Below, in pieces: positions 59,701 to 64,000 of a stretch of DNA of 64,000 nucleotides (position 1 is its first letter; every line of letters begins with the position of its first letter). The stretch is from Echinarachnius parma (lineage: Eukaryota; Echinodermata; Echinoidea; Clypeasteroida; Echinarachniidae), in the NCBI GenBank assembly GCA_037951105.1, contig JBAMJV010001394.1, forward strand, positions 151,893 through 215,892, written 5' to 3'. Below the pieces are notes generated by a model. It was not told where the DNA came from, searched no databases, and saw nothing but the letters and a program-made list of their open reading frames with translations. The position numbers were made by a program, and so were the translations under genes.

Positions 59701-59826
59701 CAGGGGTGTCGATCTGTGCGGAAACACAATTCATTGGGGGGGGGGGGGGGGGGGGGGCAGCATTGTTTGTGAACAATAGCTCGCCCCTCCAATGTATTGT
59801 GTTTTCCGCACAGATCGACACCCCTG
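59701..59826. repeat. Hairpin repeat with poly-G loop, copy 1
   Basis: CAGGGGTGTCGATCTGTGCGG at the left is the exact inverse of the sequence at the right end (CCGCACAGATCGACACCCCTG), with a 22-nt G run (59736-59757) between. Same structure as 60040-60165. It contains the start of a third, otherwise missing, sushi exon. Confidence 0.8.
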
Positions 59827-59845
59827 CAAACGAGGGAAAACTTAC

Positions 59846-60052
59846 TCGGAACCTTATCGCATGACGGAGTTAACGCGTTCCACACTGGTTGGTAGGTAGA
59901 GTTCCCTGGTATGCACTGTAGAGATTCAGATCCACTCACGGTGTACCCCTCATAGCACTGAAGGCGGACGGTAGACCCAAACCACCTCATGTTTGAATCC
60001 CAGTATCCACTCTCAACCGTGTCAGGGTTAGAGTCAGAGCAGGGGTGTCGAT
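59846..60052 (-). CDS. Sushi (CCP) domain exon of the receptor gene
   Basis: A 207-nt exon (69 codons, phase 1 in and out) between acceptor CCCGCACAG (ending 60053) and donor CCGA|GTAAGT. It encodes one complete sushi module: four cysteines in the order HPCSD, LQCYEGY, LQCIPG, TPSC, with the usual aromatic/Gly (EGYTVSG) and the Trp before Cys4 (VWNALTPSC). Sushi modules are disulfide-bonded extracellular domains that bind proteins or glycans in complement regulators and adhesion receptors. A single phase-1 exon per module is normal for the family. It joins in frame to the stalk exon at 58568. More sushi or other N-terminal exons and the signal peptide are presumably outside the window. Confidence 0.78.
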
Positions 60053-60165
60053 CTGTGCGGGAAACACAATTCATGTGGGGGGGGGGGGGGGGGCGAGCAT
60101 TGTTTGTAAACAATAGCTTGCCCCTCCAATGTATTGTTTTTTCCGCACAGATCGACACCCCTGCA
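60040..60165. repeat. Hairpin repeat with poly-G loop, copy 2, forming most of an intron
   Basis: The same inverted repeat as at 59701, with a 17-nt G run at 60077-60093. On the minus strand the arms cover the intron start, its 3' splice site and the first codons of the sushi exon, so the acceptor would lie within a stem. Confidence 0.8.
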
Positions 60166-60182
60166 AACGAGGGAAAACTTAC

Positions 60183-60361
60183 TCGGAACCTTATCGCATG
60201 ACGGAGTTAACGTGTTCCACACTGGTTGGTAGGTAGAGTTCCCTGGTATGCACTGTAGAGATTCAGATCCACTCACAGTGTACCCCTCATAGCACTGAAG
60301 ATGAGCTGTAGATCCAAACCATGTCATGTTTGAGTCCCAGTATCCACTGTCAACCGTGTCA
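60183..60361 (-). pseudogene. Second sushi exon copy, 5'-truncated
   Basis: About 95% similar by eye to the exon at 59846-60052, with the same donor (60182) and three of four cysteines. The homology stops at 60361: the acceptor and the segment with Cys1 are absent and a stop codon precedes it in frame. A cryptic acceptor (TTGACAG) exists just inside but would give an incomplete module. Probably a tandem-duplication remnant. Confidence 0.65.
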
Positions 60362-60524
60362 AGCTATTCGTGCAAAATCCTTCGGAAGCTGGCGAAAATC
60401 ATTGAAATTTATAAGCTATTGTAAATTTGCATACACATTGTAGCTTAATTCAAATGTTAAAATACCTAGCGATATTTATGCAAACCATATTGGCCCGAAT
60501 TATCATCAATGGCTCAAATTGAGC

Positions 60525-61990
60525 ACGGCCTAAAAAGACAAAGACTACCGGTAACCAGTTAAACTATTTGTCCCCTGAGATATTCGAATTGTTTCCTTTC
60601 ATTATCCAGTCACTCCCTTGAGTTCAGATTATAGGCATCATGCCAATCATGCCAACATCGTGAATCGTGAATTTGGATTCACGATTTACGATGAGATTTG
60701 CAAATTTGTGAATTTGCATTCACGGTTAACGATGAAATTTGCAAATTCGTGAATTTGGATTCACGATTCACGATGAGATTTGCAAATTCGCATATTTTAT
60801 CGTGAACTTTGTTGCAATATTCACGACGAAATGTGCGACATCGTACATATCGCCGTGAACTTTGCAACAAAGTTCACGAAGAGATGTGCGATAAATCGTA
60901 TACTTCATCGTGAAATTGTTTCTACTTGCTTGAGCGGTTTGAGGGGTTTAATCAAATATGAACAAAGAACGGGACTAATATACTATAGGGAGGGGAGAAG
61001 GAGGGCATAACAATGTTTTCAGGATGGCTAGGGTTAGGGGAAGGGTTAGGTTTAGGGTTAGGCCTAACCCTAACCCTAACCTAACCCTAGGGGTAGCCAA
61101 GGGGTAGCCAGTGGGGGAAGGGGGGGGGGGGGGGGCGGGCCGGTTAAGGGGATATAACGGAGTATAATATATTATACCTACTCGGTTTGAGGGGGTTTAA
61201 TTAAATATGAACAAAGAATGTTACTAATACGGGGAGGGCCGTGAGAAAGGGGGAGAGCATAACATTTTTTTTCTTTCTGGATGGCTAGGTGTAGTAGCCA
61301 AGGGGTGACTGGGGGGGGGGGGGGGGGGGGGGGGTGTTAAGAGGATATAAAACAAGTGTATATTATCTTCTTGGTTTGAGGGGGTTAAATTAGAATAATA
61401 TGAACAGAGAATGGGACTATTATAGGGAGGGGAGAAAGGGGAACTCGTTTTCTGGATGACCAGGGGTAGCCAGAAAACATTGTTATGCCCTCCTTCTCCC
61501 CTCCCTATAGTATAGTAGTCCCGTTCTTTATTGATATTTGATTAAACACCCTCAAACCGCTCAAGCAAGTACAAACGAATTCACGATGAAGTATACGATT
61601 TATCGCACATCTCTTCGTGAACTTTGTTGCAAAGTTCAAGACGATATGTACGATGTCGCACATTTCGTCGTGAATTTTGCAACAAAGTTCACGTTAAAAT
61701 ATGCGATATGCGATATGCGATTCATGATGTCCCTTCGGGGCCACCATACAATAGGCCCTTTGACATTCAGTCGTAGTATAGTTGGTCATCAGCCAAATTG
61801 CGTCCTGGATCATACATTGTTCGGGTATAATAAGTAAATTTCAAAGAGCCCATTGTCCTGATGCATATAAGCATAACTCAAGGAATTGACTGGATAATAA
61901 AAGGCAAACCATCACAGGGACCAATATCAACAAAACAAAATGTATGCGGTTGCAAAAGGGTTTAACCGGTTATCGATAGTCTTTGTCTTT
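60525..61990. repeat. Foldback of ~1.5 kb with telomere-like and poly-G core
   Basis: Outer arms (about 60525-60640 and 61855-61990) and inner arms (about 60780-60985 and 61475-61700) are inverted copies, e.g. CAAAGACTAC/GATAGTCTTTG, GACTGGATAAT, GCTTGAGCGGTTTGAGGG and its complement, and GCAACAAAGTTCACG in both directions. The left arm also has tandem CGTGAATTTG/CACGATT repeats (60665-60785). The core holds TTAGGG-type repeats and two poly-G runs. No transposase. Confidence 0.75.
61029..61090. repeat. Short interstitial telomere-like repeats
   Basis: AGGGTTAGG and TTAGGGTTAGG words run into the inverse TAACCCTAACCC, a head-to-head TTAGGG/CCCTAA arrangement of about 60 bp. TTAGGG is the telomere unit of vertebrates and many invertebrates. 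Confidence 0.75.
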
Positions 61991-63090
61991 TTGTTAGCAA
62001 CTGATGAGAATTCGAGCCTTTATGTTTGAAACAAATATCCATTTGCAACCTCTCGGTATTTACTTTCACGATTCTAATAACGCTAAAAAATCATTTCAGA
62101 TATATTGTACAATAATACATTTCTTGTTTATTATTGTCCACACATACCAATCAAAGAAACTTACACCGCCTTCAAAGACGGTGATTTTCATTTTGATGTA
62201 CATTATATTGTATATATCCTTTCCATAATCATGCAATGAATTTTCTATCCATATCAGTGTATGAAATATACTTCGCCTCCTTCAAATACGCAGAATTTCA
62301 TTAACGCATGTTTCAGTCTATCTGGCCATATTTTATGTCTAGGGCCCCGTTGCAGAAAGAGATTGTAATTTACAATTAACTGTAAGTCAGAAAATCTGCT
62401 CGTTCAACCAATCAGATTTTCGCATTTAGAACATAACACATGACGTGACTTACAATCGATTTAGAGCCTAGTTCAAATTCATATTCATTGCTGTATATCA
62501 TTCATCTATTCTCTGTTCTGTTCTTAAAGTATGGGTTCCACATTAAACTCCCCGTTAAGACTTCCCATTTATCTTGATCATGTTGATCGTGTTCTTCAAT
62601 AAACTTCCGACCAAATTGTCTCAAGTTGCAAACTTATTCCCAAGTTATTCATGCATCTCGACCCCCTTTCCTAATCCCCAAATTTCAGCCCTTTCGTATT
62701 TGGGTCAGATTTTTGAAAAGTGCACTTTTAGCCATTTCCAGACCTTGAGCGCTTCTATCATTTGCTGTGTCTCACCATTAACTCTGATATACCTGTTTTG
62801 GGTCTCATATTAAAGAGAATTATTAAGGCTTTCAGAAAATGTATAGTTTTATATCATTTCAAACATTTGGTTTCATGCCACAGGACCTCAAATGTGAAAA
62901 AATAGCATAAATTGGCATTTTCCACAAAATTATGATTTTTTTAACCTGATAAAAAAATATATTAATCAACTTTAAAGGCATTAATGTCTATATTTTCTAT
63001 CTTACATGTCTTGAGCATGTATCACATAAGAATTGGCGGTAGAGCGGCATTGATATGATTTCATGGTACATTTCAATAGGAAAGGTCATA
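61991..63090. other. Non-coding DNA, no gene seen
   Basis: AT-rich; short frames without recognisable domains. Likely intron or 5' flank of the receptor gene. Confidence 0.35.
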
Positions 63091-63096
63091 ATAAGT

Positions 63097-63960
63097 GAAC
63101 GTCCGTGAGCATACATTAAAATCCATACAACCAGTATTCTACTTAGTTGTCAAAACAAAAACTATTGCCAAAACTAAGGGTTGAACCCACTGAACACATT
63201 CTACAAAAATTGTTGGCTAACTACTCCTGCTCGCGGAGTAACATTTTTTTGTATGAAATTATACTGGATTTCGTCACGGACGTTCTGTCGTCTTGTATCA
63301 TCACTGCTCAGCGAAGTGCATCCTAGTCATCAATTGCTGGGGTCAGTCTGATGAACTCACAGTAGGGCCACAGTATTTTGCCTATTTGAAAACTATCTAT
63401 CAAATACAATGTTTGGTTTGGGCCGAAACTGATCTTCGTGAACGTTCGTGATGAAAACGAACGTCCGGCAAGAGTAGCCCCAATTACGAATCTGAGGCTG
63501 CTTATCTGCACGTAGACACCGGTACAGCAATTTTAATTGGCAAGCAGCTAACCAAAAACTTATATCAGGCATTTTCGAAGCCTTTTGACAACTATTTATG
63601 ATACGGACGTTCGCTCGGACGTTCGTTCACGGACGTTCGATCATGAAAATTGTTCTAATAATGTTACCATGTAAAACGCTCACATCAAGTTGATACCGTT
63701 TGATGTTGTTAGTACATTGTTATGTCTCTCATATCCCATATGGATATATTTCCTGCAAGTCATTTAACTGTAACAAACTTATGAAATGTTGTGCTCACGG
63801 ACGTTCGTTCGTCATTTATGGCCCCAAAAATCTTAGTAAAAGTTCAAGTACTGGCACAATTTTTTGACAGCAGGTGCCCCTTGTGTGTGTCTTTCGACCC
63901 AGGTCACTGCCAACCACACATGAATATGTTGATTTTTAGTCACCATCACGGAGGTTCGTT
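63097..63960. repeat. Cluster of ACGGACGTTCG palindromic words
   Basis: GGACGTTCG or its complement CGAACGTCC recurs near 63100, 63278, 63432, 63458, 63604, 63616, 63630 and 63796, with a degenerate form at 63948, often as TCACGGACGTTCG. Such iteration resembles the subterminal repeats of the elements at 4341 and 49423; one end may lie beyond the window. Confidence 0.5.
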
Positions 63961-64000
63961 TTACATTTGATCACCTTGCTTAGCTGTTTTGTAATACCCC

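Larger units (their letters stand above)
58569..59845. other. Intron of the receptor gene, no exon seen
   Basis: Contains the second copy of a dispersed repeat (59273-59374), a GATCTG microsatellite near 59623-59641, and an inverted-repeat hairpin with a poly-G loop (59701-59826). Confidence 0.45.

Overview
This looks like a window from a metazoan nuclear genome. It is AT-rich and mostly non-coding, with spliced genes, a dead CR1/L2-type LINE, hAT, Tc1/mariner and TTAA-flanked non-autonomous transposons, tRNA-derived repeats, long poly-G tracts and a short TTAGGG-type interstitial telomere stretch. A marine invertebrate deuterostome, such as an echinoderm, is the most natural guess. That is inference from style only; no species marker was recognised.

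Layout. At 0-1.3 kb the last exon of a plus-strand gene encodes a tyrosine-rich, probably cytoplasmic, tail ending just after a YEEI motif. From 1.3 to 8 kb there is repeat-rich intergenic DNA, including a GC-rich subterminal-repeat element at 4.3-4.9 kb and a 1-kb foldback at 6.9-7.9 kb. A minus-strand gene ends at 8105. Its exons can be traced rightwards as a 1.5-kb cytoplasmic exon (8105-9593), a transmembrane exon (44610-44724), three small Thr/Ser-rich stalk exons (45.7, 47.6 and 58.5 kb) and one or two sushi/CCP exons (59.8-60.36 kb). The intron phases fit throughout, so I read it as one type I membrane receptor or adhesion protein with a signalling tail carrying SH3-type PxxP and NPxY motifs.

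The most striking feature lies in the 35-kb intron between the transmembrane and cytoplasmic exons. It is a tandem array of about 29.5 kb (13.9-43.4 kb) of a ~406-bp unit, each unit carrying one 72-nt tRNA gene with anticodon TCC. I count 71 full tRNA copies: 4 on the minus strand at the left end, then a head-to-head inversion at ~15.47 kb, then 67 on the plus strand. Box A, box B and a T5 Pol III terminator appear in essentially every copy. All copies also share an unusual C4-A69 acceptor mismatch, and nearly all have C (a few T) at the discriminator. It is therefore open whether this is a functional tRNA-Gly(UCC) battery, a tRNA with altered identity, or a tRNA-derived satellite. Shared rare variants show multi-unit higher-order repeats. 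One unit is interrupted by a 530-bp mariner-like MITE inserted at TA.

From 43.4 to 64 kb lie introns of the receptor gene, heavily colonised by mobile DNA. A 6-kb LINE (about 50.3-56.3 kb) has an ORF1 with a PHD finger that is split by a 1.7-kb hAT element with an exact 8-bp target duplication; its ORF2 is broken by two stop codons and one frameshift. Also present are several TTAA-flanked MITEs, a palindromic element with 8-bp duplications at 48.5 kb, a foldback of about 1.5 kb with a telomere-like core at 60.5-62.0 kb, and eleven poly-G runs of 16-24 nt, all on the plus strand.
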